Shown here one piece after another: positions 33,179 to 43,720 of a stretch of 64,000 bases of DNA. The DNA is from Odontocerum albicorne. Its lineage: Eukaryota > Arthropoda > Insecta > Trichoptera > Odontoceridae. Numbering within the stretch: the stretch's first letter is position 1; every line of letters begins with the position of its first letter. The position numbers were made by a program, and so were the translations under genes. The notes under the pieces are model-generated. The model made no database searches. It was not told the origin of the DNA and was given only the letters and a program-made list of their open reading frames with translations. Location: positions 32,961,414-33,025,413 of the forward strand of contig OX463844.1 of NCBI GenBank assembly GCA_949825065.1, written 5' to 3'.

Positions 33179-35924
33179 AGTCAGCAGACCCTGCCATCTA
33201 ACCGTCGCGTTCTGGAATGCAAACGGCACTTGCAAAACCAACAAGCAAGAAATCGAGGACTTCATCGTCGAGCACAACCTAGATGTGATGATGATTAATG
33301 AATCCTTCTTAAAACCCAGTCACCGATACTCACTTCGTAATTATTATGTTTACCGTAATGACCGCCTCACAGGCAGAGGAGGCGGCACAGCTATCATAAT
33401 AAAGGCGAGTCTCGATCACTGCCTTTCCGCATCTCCCCCCACGGACAACATGGAGAGCACCAGCGTTGTGGTTCAAACCCTCAACCACGGTCCTCTCAAG
33501 CTCGTGTCCGTGTATCTCCGACCGACATTACCATTTCTCGAGTCAGATTTGGACTCACTTTTCGCGGACAATCTTCCCACTATAGTAGCGGGAGATCTCA
33601 ATGCCAAACATCCGCTCTGGCACAGCCGAGTCAAAAACACTCACGGCCGCACGCTAGCCGAGATCTCCTCCCGCAAAAATTACTTTGTGGACGCCCCCGC
33701 CACTCCGACCAGATACTCCCAAAGAGATAACGACTCTGCAGACGTCTTAGACATCATCATCAAAAACGACATCCCGTTCAACAGCGACTTGCTAGTGCTA
33801 GAGCAGTTGCAGTCCGATCACTACCCGGTTTTATTAACTCTCACGGATAACAACCCCCTTCCGGATCCGTTCCCCTTCAGGAGGCATATCACCTCCTGGG
33901 ATGATTTCGCGACCACTCTCGAATCTAACATAAGAGTGCCGACCTCTCTTCCCGACGTCGAGGCCATTGATGTGGCGGTGAGTTATCTCACCGAAAACAT
34001 CAAATCGGCCCTCGAGTCAGCTTCTAAACTGAGACCTCCTCAAAAACCGGATCCCCCGCTCCCCGTTGATATTAAAATGAAAATCGCGGAGAAGAACAAG
34101 ATCAGGAAGCTATGGCAAAACACCGCCAACCCCACGTACAAAACGTTGTACAATCGTCTGGTGAAACAGATCAAATTCGACCTTCAGCGCCATCGTAACG
34201 ATCGCTGGGGCGAATTTATCGATTCACTCGAAGTCGAGGAACACAAAAAGTGGAGGCTGACTCGTTCTCTCCGTAAAACCCCTCAACGGCCCTCCCCTCT
34301 GCAGGGCCCTAACGGCACAGTTTTCTCGGCGCGCGATCGCGCCGAAATCTTTGCGGGCTCGCTCGCCCTCACTTTTACCCCAAACTCGGACCTCGTTAAC
34401 CCGTCGCACTCCGCCTCGGTTGACAGAACGGTCCAACGAATTATCGCCTCACGACCTCCCCCAACTTCGGATTTCTTCACCCCGAAAGAAGTCCAAAAAA
34501 TTATTCACGACCTCCATAATAAGAGAGCTCCCGGTCCAGATTCCATAAATAACTTCACCCTAAAAAAACTGCCGAATAAAGCCGTCTGCGCCATTTCAGC
34601 AATCTTCAATGCCTGCTACAGGCATAGATTCTTCCCTACAGCTCTCAAATGCGCAGACGTTATAATGATTCCGAAACCGGGTAAAAAACTCACGATCCCC
34701 GAAAATCACCGCCCGATCAGCTTACTGCCTACCCTAGGTAAAGTGCTCGAACGACTTATCCTCGATCGCCTAACAAGCGAGATTACCTCGCTTAACATAA
34801 TTCCAGATACGCAACACGGTTTTCAACCGCGACACTCGACCTCTCATCAACTTCTTCGCGTCGTAGAACATATAGTGACTGGTTACAATAGAAAACAACA
34901 AACAACCCTCCTGTCGCTGGACGTGGCGAAGGCCTTCGACACGGTCTGGCACAACGGACTGCTCTTCAAACTGCACAAGGCCGGAATCTCTCTCCGCCTC
35001 GTGCAGATCATAGCTTCATTCTTAAGCGACCGTACCTTTTCCGTCAAGGTGAGCGGTATAAATTCCTCTCACCGCCCCATACAAGCGGGGGTTCCGCAAG
35101 GAGCCCTCCTCTCTCCCACCCTCTACAATATATACACCAGCGACATGCCCTCTCTCCAAAACAGCCGATCTATCACGGCTCAATACGCGGACGATACGGC
35201 TTTTCTCTCGAGTTCGAGACACTCTTGCGATTCCCACTCTCGCATTCAAGAATTCCTCCCAAGTTTAGAACGCTGGTGTAGAAACTGGAAGGTCAAGATA
35301 AACCCTTCCAAGAGCGCAGCAGTCCGTTTTTCCAGAAGACGTCTCGACTTCATCCGCCCACTCAAACTTTTCGGCCAGAGCGTTCCGTGGTGCGACGAGG
35401 TGAAATACCTCGGCGTCACTCTCGACGCGAAGCTGTCCTGGAAAAGGCACACCACCATCATAACCGGGAGGGCGTACGGCACTCTGAAAGCCCTAACACC
35501 ACTCCTGGGCAGACACAGTAGGATGTCCCCACGTATCAAGTTAAACTTGTACAAGGCCATCATACGTCCTCAGATGACTTACGCCATCCCGGTGTGGGGC
35601 CACGCGGCCGAAACCCACATGCGCAAACTCCAGGTGTTGCAAAACAAGGCTACGCGCATCATTATGGATGCGCCCTACTTTGTCAGCAACAAACGGCTTC
35701 ATGAAGATTTAGATCTCCCCACCATCCGAGAATACGCGATCTCTCTGGCCGAGAGGTTCTACAGTTCTCTCCCGAGCCACCCGAACCCCCTAATCAGTTC
35801 ACTGTCGGACTACGACGCGAACGCGAATATCATACACCCCAGGCCGAAGCAGATTCTTCGCACAACCCCCCGACCACCTATTCGCAACGGTAGGCGCCGA
35901 ATTATGCCTAGAGCGCATATATAA
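33171..35924 (+). CDS. LINE ORF2, APE endonuclease and reverse transcriptase, intact
   Basis: This frame encodes 917 residues from the ATG at 33171, without any interruption. The frame extends 12 bases further upstream to a GTG, but the ATG overlapping the ORF1 stop is the better start. The APE-type endonuclease spans residues about 10-225: FWNANG (Asn16), INESF (Glu44), GDLNAKH (141-147) and SDHYPV (215-220) supply the usual active-site residues. The reverse transcriptase spans about 445-715, with LSLDVAKAFD, AGVPQGALLSPTLYN and the catalytic YADD at 672-675. A C-terminal region with AIPVWGHAAETHMRKLQVLQ is typical of Jockey ORF2. It nicks target DNA and primes reverse transcription from the nick. 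ORF2 could be functional, though ORF1 upstream may not be. Confidence 0.93.
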   Translation: MARVSRPCHLTVAFWNANGTCKTNKQEIEDFIVEHNLDVMMINESFLKPSHRYSLRNYYVYRNDRLTGRGGGTAIIIKASLDHCLSASPPTDNMESTSVVVQTLNHGPLKLVSVYLRPTLPFLESDLDSLFADNLPTIVAGDLNAKHPLWHSRVKNTHGRTLAEISSRKNYFVDAPATPTRYSQRDNDSADVLDIIIKNDIPFNSDLLVLEQLQSDHYPVLLTLTDNNPLPDPFPFRRHITSWDDFATTLESNIRVPTSLPDVEAIDVAVSYLTENIKSALESASKLRPPQKPDPPLPVDIKMKIAEKNKIRKLWQNTANPTYKTLYNRLVKQIKFDLQRHRNDRWGEFIDSLEVEEHKKWRLTRSLRKTPQRPSPLQGPNGTVFSARDRAEIFAGSLALTFTPNSDLVNPSHSASVDRTVQRIIASRPPPTSDFFTPKEVQKIIHDLHNKRAPGPDSINNFTLKKLPNKAVCAISAIFNACYRHRFFPTALKCADVIMIPKPGKKLTIPENHRPISLLPTLGKVLERLILDRLTSEITSLNIIPDTQHGFQPRHSTSHQLLRVVEHIVTGYNRKQQTTLLSLDVAKAFDTVWHNGLLFKLHKAGISLRLVQIIASFLSDRTFSVKVSGINSSHRPIQAGVPQGALLSPTLYNIYTSDMPSLQNSRSITAQYADDTAFLSSSRHSCDSHSRIQEFLPSLERWCRNWKVKINPSKSAAVRFSRRRLDFIRPLKLFGQSVPWCDEVKYLGVTLDAKLSWKRHTTIITGRAYGTLKALTPLLGRHSRMSPRIKLNLYKAIIRPQMTYAIPVWGHAAETHMRKLQVLQNKATRIIMDAPYFVSNKRLHEDLDLPTIREYAISLAERFYSSLPSHPNPLISSLSDYDANANIIHPRPKQILRTTPRPPIRNGRRRIMPRAHI

Positions 35925-36650
35925 CACGTAGTTTATCTTACTCCCATATTTATCTATTTACTATTTATTTTAAAGTCACAGCGTTCTCCCCCCACCTATC
36001 TTCGTAATATATATATTTTATTTTTATACATATATATCTAAGTATTTATCTCTATCCTTTCTTTCTGTATAATTATTTATGAACGCTCGTGACACATAAA
36101 TTATAAGTATATTAATATGTACCCGATATATGTATTTGTAACCTTAATATATGTATCAACTTCTATCCTTCCTCTCTTTTATTCAATAAAAACTTTCCAC
36201 ACCACCACCCAAATATCAATCAAACAAGTCCGTTCAATAAATCATTCGATGAAGGAGTAAGGTGTCCATTAATCGGACCGACACTCCGAGTAAAACCCCA
36301 ACTAGACTATCGAAAATATACTACTTCTCTTCACTCTACTGACTACGTTTCATTTCTCAACCTTCTCCAAGTTCTACAGAGGAATCTCTACTTCACTTCA
36401 TCTCTTCGTCTTTCGCCGGAATCATCGTACCGAGTCCGCCCCTGGCACCGTCTGGACAGCTCTCTGAATACGCCGGAACAAGCTCCGCCCACAAGTTCAG
36501 AGGCGCATCGACTCAAGAACATTTCACCGGAAATTAATCTAATTAATTTTTTGGTGATTTACGATTGACTCCGCGAACTGGATTCTTCGAGCACTGCAGC
36601 AACCATCGCCCTATCTACAGTCTTTGTACCTGTCCGGTACATTATCTATA
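35925..36650 (+). other. LINE 3' region; GC-richer second half of unclear origin
   Basis: 35925-36190 is an AT-rich 3' UTR with AATAAA at 36184. From about 36191 to 36650 the sequence is again GC-richer (for example CCGAGTCCGCCCCTGGCACC near 36430), with a second AATAAA at 36234. It has no open frame. It may be the rest of the 3' UTR, or a different element against which the LINE sits. Confidence 0.5.
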
Positions 36651-36994
36651 TTATAAAACAACGGACACGTATAGTACTTATTGGATAATTTATTACAAAA
36701 TAAATGAAAATATTTGGTTCAATAGATAAAGTCGTAAGTTTTTTTTGAAAGGAATAATCGTCTCATTAAAAGAAGAAAAAAAATATATTGTAAGATGTCA
36801 ATTAATCAATAATTAATAAGAGGAAACAAAAACTCTCCAATAAACATGTATTATTTTACCTTTTGTATTGGATGTGAAATATGAATTCGCTATAAGTTGC
36901 ACATGTTAAATGGACACATATTGGTTAAAAAAAGAAACAACCAACATAACAATTTTTCTATACATTCATCTGTTACAACCAACTAGAAAGCCAA

Positions 36995-37172
36995 CCTCCA
37001 TAGCCTAGTTCATAAGACGCCTGTTTTCTAATCAAATTGATGGAATGATTTCCGTCAAAACTCAGTCTTTAGAAAAACGGTTCTAGTCTGATATTCATTT
37101 CCAGTTGGTTTGCAGATAATGGTACATGCAATTATATGGTATACAATGAAAGTGTAATTTTATACAATATAA
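36995..37172 (+). mobile_element. SINE-1 copy
   Basis: CCTCCATAGCCTAGTTCATA with AGACGCCTGTTTTCTAATC is the head front. The B box half is degraded. It continues with GGTTCTAGTCTGATATTCAT, CAGTTGGTTTGCAGATAATG, GGTATACAATGAAAGTGTAA and TTTTATACAATAT. Confidence 0.65.
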
Positions 37173-37395
37173 AAAGAGTAGTAGATGTATTAGAAGAAAT
37201 CTCATGAAGCGTGGTTGGATCAAGTTAATAAAATTTTGATAAAAGGAAAAACCAAAATCAGATAAATCGTAGGAGTTATACAAGAAGGTATAATAATGTA
37301 CATGAGGCTAAATAGGTGTGTTGCGATATGAATGGCTGGTGCTCTATCTTATCTGCCTTTCCCGACAGGGAAACGGTGTGATGATGAATATGTAC
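37173..37395 (+). repeat. LINE-A 3' tail
   Basis: GAGTAGTAGATGTATTAGAA, GTGGTTGGATCAAGTTAATA, AGATAAATCGTAGGAGTTAT, GGTGTGTTGCGATATGAATG, GCTGGTGCTCTATCTTATCT and CCCGACAGGGAAACGGTGTG follow the family order. It starts immediately after a SINE-1 tail. Confidence 0.65.
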
Positions 37396-38270
37396 TCGTA
37401 TGTACAAGAAAGGTGTTAAACATGCTATAAGTCACAAACTGAAAACCTTTGTAAAACATCTGGGTCCAATGAACTTGATGAATATTATAAGAACTTTTTA
37501 TAAAAAAAGGACGCAAGAAAGATAAGTATCTTGTTCATACAAATATCAAAACAGAGATGACGCACGAACGAAAATCCTAGTATTTTTGAAACATTTTAAT
37601 TTAAAAGGATTTCCTTCGAAATACTTTCAGTATTTTCGAAAAACCCCTAATCCAGGTAAGGGAAATTGAAAGCATCAAGGAATCAGGAATAAATATTTTC
37701 CTGTAGCAACGAAGGGATCAGTACGATGATTGGTTCGGCTGTAATAATATCAGCCCAGCTTCTGAAATTGCTGAATTCTCTGGAGAGACAATTCAGCATA
37801 CTAGCTGATGTGTAAAAAGGTCGCCATGGACATATAAATTATCTTTAATGCTATTCGCTGGGGGTTGAACAGGGTGGATGGAGATAGCTTTAATCCCATT
37901 CAAAATTGGTTAATTAATATATGGAAAGCTCGTTTTATCCGTGCAGCTTTCGTATTGATTGAATAATATAACTATGAATTTTGATTAATACGAGTATTGT
38001 TAATATAATGTAGAAGTACTGAACTTGAATATTTGTATCAGATATTTTCTATCAACGTACTCGTAATATATTCATTTTAAGTTTTACATGATATAATATA
38101 CGTTTTAAATATGTTTTTGATAAGTGCATGTAATGAATTGTGGGATGTACAAGTTACATTCGATCGAAATGCTAATTTCGTGTTTTTCTTACTGGCAATA
38201 TATAGTGTATACCACTATTTAATTCGTTTAGCGTAATGACATTAAGGATATTGAAAGTTTCTTCTGTAAT
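37396..38270. other. no recognised feature
   Basis: AT-rich, nothing supported. Confidence 0.45.
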
Positions 38271-38274
38271 TACG

Positions 38275-38352
38275 TAAGATGATGCTGAAAAGGTTTGGGC
38301 ATGTAGAACGAATGAATGAAGAAAGAATAACAAAACAGATGTAAATGCAAAC
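38275..38352 (+). repeat. LINE-A, left half of an interrupted copy
   Basis: GATGATGCTGAAAAGGTTTG, GGCATGTAGAACGAATGAAT and GAAGAAAGAATAACAAAACA lead to GCAAACGTGA and then stop. The family sequence resumes with GTGAGTGGCAGGCGTGTGAG at 39133. The two halves are collinear. Confidence 0.7.
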
Positions 38353-39130
38353 GTGATTTATATACTCGTAGTACAAAACAGATTTCTGTGACACATTAGG
38401 TTTAGGCTCGGTCTTAGAAATAATGATGTAAACTATAATAGGAGTATGTTGTTATGGCGTCTAAACTTGATGAGTCTTTCCGATCGTGGAGTGATTTCTG
38501 TTAATGGGAAAATTGACTGTTCGAAGTTACTGGAGAGTGTAGGACATATTCCAATGCGAAAGTTATAGATCTAACCATTACTCGAATTCTCTCACACCCA
38601 GATTGCATCGATTGGGTAATGACTATGCTGCAATCTCGGACATATTTGGTGACAGTCTTAATGCCTTTAAATGTTCTTGAGTGTTTGTTTGAACCATAAA
38701 TTAGACGCCACGGCGTGACACTCATTGATTTATTTTATCTCTTTCTTTTCATTGACTTTTCGAGGTCTCTGTAAATATGTTTAAGTTTCAATGTGCCTTT
38801 ATTTTTTGGTGTATTGGAGTAGATTATTTATACTCATGCATATTTTTGTTAATATTTTCATAGATCTTTTTCCTTTTTTTTATGTTAGGGCCTTTGATTA
38901 CCTAAGCCTTGACCTTTCTCCAGTTTGTATTTTGCGTGGTAGGTGATATGCATGCGCGTATATCTTTTTGATATATTTTTTTATTTGATTCATATAATTG
39001 TTTATAATTTTTGTAACAAGTTGTATTTATATTTATACGCACTCAAAATTCTAATCAGAGAATTACTCTTCTAGCTTCTCTTTTTTAATGGTCGACAAAA
39101 GGCTGTAAATTGTAATTAAATAAATAAAAA
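38353..39130 (+). mobile_element. 5'-truncated LINE 3' end (CR1/Jockey-like), nested in LINE-A
   Basis: Across frames it encodes ISVNGKIDCSKLLESVG and then GNDYAAISDIFGDSLNAFKC. This is the order near the C-terminus of insect non-LTR ORF2 proteins (…GKIDCPKLL…, …DIFGDS…FK). It ends in a noncoding stretch and TAAATAAATAAAAA. Stops and a frameshift mark it as a relic. CGTGA before and TGTGA after could be a remnant of the target duplication. Confidence 0.6.
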
Positions 39131-39352
39131 CATGTGAGTGGCAGGCGTGTGAGAGGAAAACCAAGAAAATTATGGTTGGATCAAGTGAATGATGTTCTGA
39201 AAGAAGAAAACGTAGAAAGCCAGGGAAATCCTAGAAGTTGTCTGTGAAGGTGTATGGATGTAGAATAAGCTAATGATGTGTGTCACATTGGAAAAGTCTG
39301 ACGTTCTGTCCTCTCTGGCTACCCCGGCAGGGAGATGGCGTGATGGTATACA
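39131..39352 (+). repeat. LINE-A, right half of the interrupted copy
   Basis: GGCAGGCGTGTGAGAGGAAA, AATTATGGTTGGATCAAGTG, AATGATGTTCTGAAAGAAGA, GGTGTATGGATGTAGAATAA, TCTCTGGCTACCCCGGCAGG and GAGATGGCGTGATGG complete the family sequence to its usual end. Confidence 0.7.
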
Positions 39353-41010
39353 TTTATTTGGATTACAAAAATACTATAATTTTTAATAAATAAAATCTTA
39401 AAATATAAATTATCTGCATAATGTATTTTCCTTAAGTCTATTATTAGAGCTTTTATTGTGGAACAAAATATTTCTATTTCCGTTGAACCTTTTATCTTTG
39501 GCCGGTAAAAGACAAACATAAATAATCCCATTGTTTTTTTTCTGTAACAATGTTGCCTGAATTCCAACGATCACTGCGGACATTCGGATATTTAAAAGTG
39601 GGCGTGTTGAATAGGAAACACTCATCGTAAAGCTCAAATTTGCGTAACACTCCATATAGAGCATTCGATTGAGCAGGTCCTAAACTTAGTTACCGCTTCG
39701 GCCGGCAGAGGCGCTCTTGTCGCAGTTAACAGCTGGTTCAGAAATCCGCTAGCGTTCGTACGTCACCCACGCTTCTTCGAACTATCTTTTAGGGCAAAAA
39801 ATCGTTTTGTTTATACCTGATATGACCCCTAATGTCATTTTAGCATTATCTGTATATAGTGTCTAACGTTATTTAATGAATAAAATAATAACATTGTTCA
39901 TATTGTGTGAATAATACTTCTTGAGGGTTCAATATATTAGATATCCCGTTTGACAGTGCCTGTGTTTTCGTTGGTAAACCTATATATTCGTTCTTTCCAG
40001 TGTTTTAAGTGTTCGACTTGGAAACATTTACCTTTTTTTATTATATTCAATTTTAGTGTTTGTGTTTCAAACGTCGCGTATATTTTGAGAAATGTTTTCA
40101 TTGTAATTTGAGTTAAAAATCACTTGTATTGTTGACACAAATAAATCTCGATTTCGTTTTACTCTCTGATAACTGAGATATTGTTTTGTCCGGAGTTATT
40201 TTGAAACTCGTTTTGCAGTTTGACGGGCAGGACTGTATTGTTGTATTCTGGGCGCATATTCTTGAGGTAAGGTATTTGACATTTCTTTTATTCATACAAA
40301 GGTTTCTTGGCAGCGGAATATAGAAGAATATTACGAGCCTTTTATTTGCCGCTGAAATAAACGTAACATATCTTGTATTGAATAAATTCTAAATTGTTTT
40401 GTCAATAATTTGTCTTTGTGGTTGAATTCCTGGACTTTTGATTTATTTCTAACCATAAGTTAGGTTTTCATTGTTAAATTAGCATTCAATAGTGATTACA
40501 TTAATTATTATAACATTTTCTAAGATATACATTTTAATAAACTTAACAACACAATAAAATTCGAATTGTGATTTTTCACAGTAGAAAATTGTTAAATTCC
40601 TTTTTTTAATATTTGTATTGAGGTCGATTGATTGTTCATCCCTTTTTCCAAATATAATATTCAAATATATTTTAGTTCAAAGAAATGTCTACTTAAAAAT
40701 ATGTATTATAATATCTTTATTTAACATCGTGATAATTTAAATAAAATTTCTTTTGATATCTGAACCTATAGGTACCTAAAGTTTTGGTACCTAAACCTTG
40801 GTCCGGTTTCTTTTCCCGTAGGTTATCAAAAGAAAAGTCTCCATACTTTTTTTAACATTAAAACATTTTATGCCTTAAAATCTGATATCGGTTATATTGA
40901 AATATAATTATTAAAATATTATTGTACCTTTTCCCTGTCTACATAATAACTGTGCCACCCTTTCTGTAATATATTTAAGTTCGCTTATTTCGCGGTTAAT
41001 ATGTTCTAAG
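39353..41010. other. no recognised gene; GC-richer patch at 39690-39790
   Basis: Mostly AT-rich. CTTCGGCCGGCAGAGGCGCT through to CGTACGTCACCCACGC at 39694-39772 is unusually GC-rich and might be an exon, promoter or old element. No frame supports a protein. Confidence 0.4.
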
Positions 41011-41011
41011 T

Positions 41012-41402
41012 TCAGCGATTCCCAACTGGGGCAATAATAATGTCGCATACTCAGGGGATCGATTTAAATTTTTAGGGGGTATTGAGGGTTACGGATTTTT
41101 TAGGAGTTTTCAAGGAGAACATTGTCGTTTTTATTAAATATTATATTTTATTAAATAAATGTTTATATCAAATTAAAAATATATAATAAAATGTGGAATA
41201 AAAATAAATCGTTGGTTTTCAGTTACATCTATGGTATTTTAAATGTTTACAACGAAAATTAGTTTATGTAATATACTCGTAAGTACCATGTTGGAAGAAT
41301 TATAAATATCCAATGTTATATACTTCGAGGATTTTGACTTGCTCTATGCTGCATCAATAGGGCAGGGCAGGGCGTTAGTCCAAAAACGTTGGGAAACTCT
41401 AT
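41012..41402. mobile_element. short hAT-like nonautonomous element
   Basis: The left end CAGCGATTCCCAACTGGGGC and the right end AACGTTGGGAAACTCT are approximate inverted repeats of the CAG-N-ATTCCCAA type. Length is about 390 bp. The first 90 bp match the element at 42213. Flanking TTCTAAGTT and TTCTAGTT may be a decayed 8-bp target duplication. No transposase. Confidence 0.55.
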
Positions 41403-41507
41403 TCTAGTTATGTTAGATATTCAAGACTAACACTAGGTAGATTACACAATAAACTCTATTCTAGTTATGTTAGATATTCAAGACTAACACTAGGTAGATT
41501 ACACAAT
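41394..41507. repeat. perfect 57-bp tandem duplication
   Basis: 41394-41450 and 41451-41507 are identical. They start AAACTCTATTCTAGTTATG and end GATTACACAAT. The first copy begins in the right end of the hAT-like element, so the element terminus itself is duplicated. The identity implies a very recent event. Confidence 0.92.
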
Positions 41508-42212
41508 AAATTCGTCTTCACCATAGAAACTATTTGATTACTAAACCATTTCTAACCGATCCCAATTAATATCTTGTAGTAGATCCTTGATCTGTTTTTT
41601 TCTGAATCATTACTAGGTGTGGACTGCCAGCTATTCTTTTGGGGGTCTGCCTAGTGGTCGGCTTCCTATATGGTAATCACGAGAAACTATACGGGGAATT
41701 CGGGTCTCGTCCATTATTTGAACGTGATCCCGCCAATAACATAGCGTTTGCCCTCTCATTTTACGATGTCTTCGGCTTAACACATTATTCTTATTTCGGT
41801 ATTTTTATTCTGTCTGAGTGTTTTACAAGTTATTGTTTCTAAAGAGTGCCTTCTTTAGTATGGTGTCAGCTGTAGTTTCAATAGCATATGTGACGCATGT
41901 TTAATACATTCTCACATTATTTCCTGTAACTATGTTATGTACATATTTTTACATGAGGTACATATTTTTCCATCTTTGAGACATCCAGATATGGCGGATG
42001 CTTTGTTCACCTACTCTGTAATTTCATTATAGAAGTTTGTTAATTTATATAAATTAAGTTTATTTAACATCCATCGATTACTGTAAATTGATATCAAGTG
42101 TGTGTAAATAACGTCAACAATAACTCAAATAATATACTGCAAAGAAATATTCAATATAAATGTATTATAAACGGAACCAACATTAAAAATATGTATTGGC
42201 TTATTTCGAAAT
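41508..42212. other. no recognised feature
   Basis: The 67-codon frame at 41639-41842 has no recognisable domain. Nothing else supported. Confidence 0.4.
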
Positions 42213-42400
42213 AAGTTGCCCAGCGATTATCAAAGGGGCAATAATAAAATTGCATACTCAGGGGGTTGATTTTAATTTGTAGGGGGCGTTGAGGGGTACG
42301 AAATTTTTAGGAAGGTGTTGGGGTATTTACATATGTTTTTTATTATTGTACATTTTCCTCGTAATATTTAATTTTTTTATTTAAACCGTCTTAAAAAAAC
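42213..42400. mobile_element. left part of a second hAT-like short element
   Basis: CAGCGATTATCAAAGGGGCA, ATAATAAAATTGCATACTCA, GGGGGTTGATTTTAATTTG and AGGGGGCGTTGAGGGGTACG match 41012-41100 closely. A SINE-1 copy begins at 42402. No right end was found. Confidence 0.55.
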
Positions 42401-42401
42401 T

Positions 42402-42605
42402 ACCTCCATGGTTTAGCGATATAACGTTTGTACACCACCCGGGGGTTTCAGGTTTTCAATTGATGGCCATGGAAATAAAATACTTGATCAAGTCTTTTTT
42501 TTCACACACCGACTTTTAATATATTTTTGGGTAGTAACAAAAAGTTGGCAAATGCCAATACTTCCTGCTGATTGTACTGCATACAACAAAGTTTATGTAC
42601 TAAAC
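42402..42605 (+). mobile_element. SINE-1 copy, degraded
   Basis: CTACCTCCATGGTTTAGCGA is the head front. A weak CAGGTTTTCAATTG sits at the B box. TTGGCAAATGCCAATACTTC, CTGCTGATTGTACTGCATAC and AACAAAGTTTATGTAC are the tail. Confidence 0.6.
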
Positions 42606-43565
42606 CATGGTTTATATACTAATACCTTATATCCATAAGGTATTAGTGGCTTGGCGAGGGTCTTCTGCACTCGGGGATAAGACAGAACATGCGCCCCCTT
42701 GCACAACCTGTAATTTTCGTGTCAGAATAAGATGGCAGCTCAACTGCCTAAGGAAAAGCCTGTACATGCATTTTAATGTAAAATATATATATTTTTTAAA
42801 ATTATTATATTCCTTTTGTATTTTTCACGTATGTTATGTATATTGTATTGCATACATGTAACAAAATGGGCGATTAATTTCTTCAATAATCAAATATACA
42901 AAAAAACAGTAATACTTCAGATCAAATGTTACAGTATCTTAAAAATAGTATTAGTACTAATTTAATCGTTTCAAATTTCAAGTAGTATTCACCATATCAA
43001 TATTCGAAATGCGAGCAAAAACAAAAATACCTACCTTTGATACAACTAGATCAACGTTGCTAGTTATCTCATTCGTAAAAAAGATAAAAACCATACAAAG
43101 AATGCAAGTAAAATAAAATAAAAAACATGTTCACCCTCTTTCAGTAGCTATATTTTTGTTTTATCCACATTTTAATATTCAATTATACAAAATATGAATT
43201 TCAAGCTAATACTCCTGAATCCATTATATTAAAAATATTCAAGTTGAAAAAATAATTGATTTAGCTCTTTTCTATTTTTGTACTATTTTTAGCTGATTAG
43301 TAATGCGTGGAGATAACATACAAGATATAATGCAAGATTAATTAATTAAATCCTATGTTAAATTATGTTAAACTTAACGACATCACAACCGATAATTTTG
43401 TAAAAAATAAATAGATGTTTGCAGATTATATGGTATCAGATTTAAAATACGGTTAATCTTTTATATTTTCACGACTTAAAAAAACAATCTTGGTTTTGAA
43501 TTTGAGCAAGTCGGTTGGGAGAAATTTCTACTGAACCAAAATCTCGTTAGACATATAAAAGACAT
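42606..43565. other. no recognised gene; GC-richer patch at 42640-42760
   Basis: GTGGCTTGGCGAGGGTCTTC through to AGATGGCAGCTCAACTGCC is GC-richer, within a frame at 42607-42861 that has no domain I recognise. The remainder is AT-rich. Confidence 0.4.
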
Positions 43566-43569
43566 GTTC

Positions 43570-43720
43570 ATTAATTTGATGTTAAATATCTTTTAAAAAA
43601 ATCTTGGTGAGCGTTCGTAATTTCTTATATTTATTATAAAAATTCTTGAAGGATTTTGTAATTTCTTATATTTATTAAAAAAATGCTTGGTGAATTATCT
43701 TAATTACTTATATTTACGAG
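43570..43720. repeat. degenerate tandem repeat, about 48-bp unit
   Basis: Three diverged units contain TAATTTCTTATATTTATTA followed by a CTTGGTGA-like or CTTGAAGGA-like stretch. Related units (AATTTCTTATAAAAATGCTT, CTCGTAATTTCTTATCC) reappear at 44215-44265. Confidence 0.6.

Larger units (their letters stand above)
31560..36650 (+). mobile_element. Jockey-like non-LTR retrotransposon (LINE), nearly complete
   Basis: A sharp switch from AT-rich to GC-rich sequence at about 31570 marks the 5' boundary. The element has a short 5' region, a gag-like ORF1 and an ORF2 with endonuclease and reverse transcriptase, then a 3' region with AATAAA signals near 36184 and 36234. The two-ORF plan, three zinc knuckles, APE-type endonuclease and lack of RNase H are typical of the Jockey clade. 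The 3' boundary is uncertain: GC-richer sequence continues to about 36650, but no poly(A) tail or target-site duplication was found. Composition and codon use are far more GC-rich than everything around it, suggesting a recent arrival. Confidence 0.9.
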
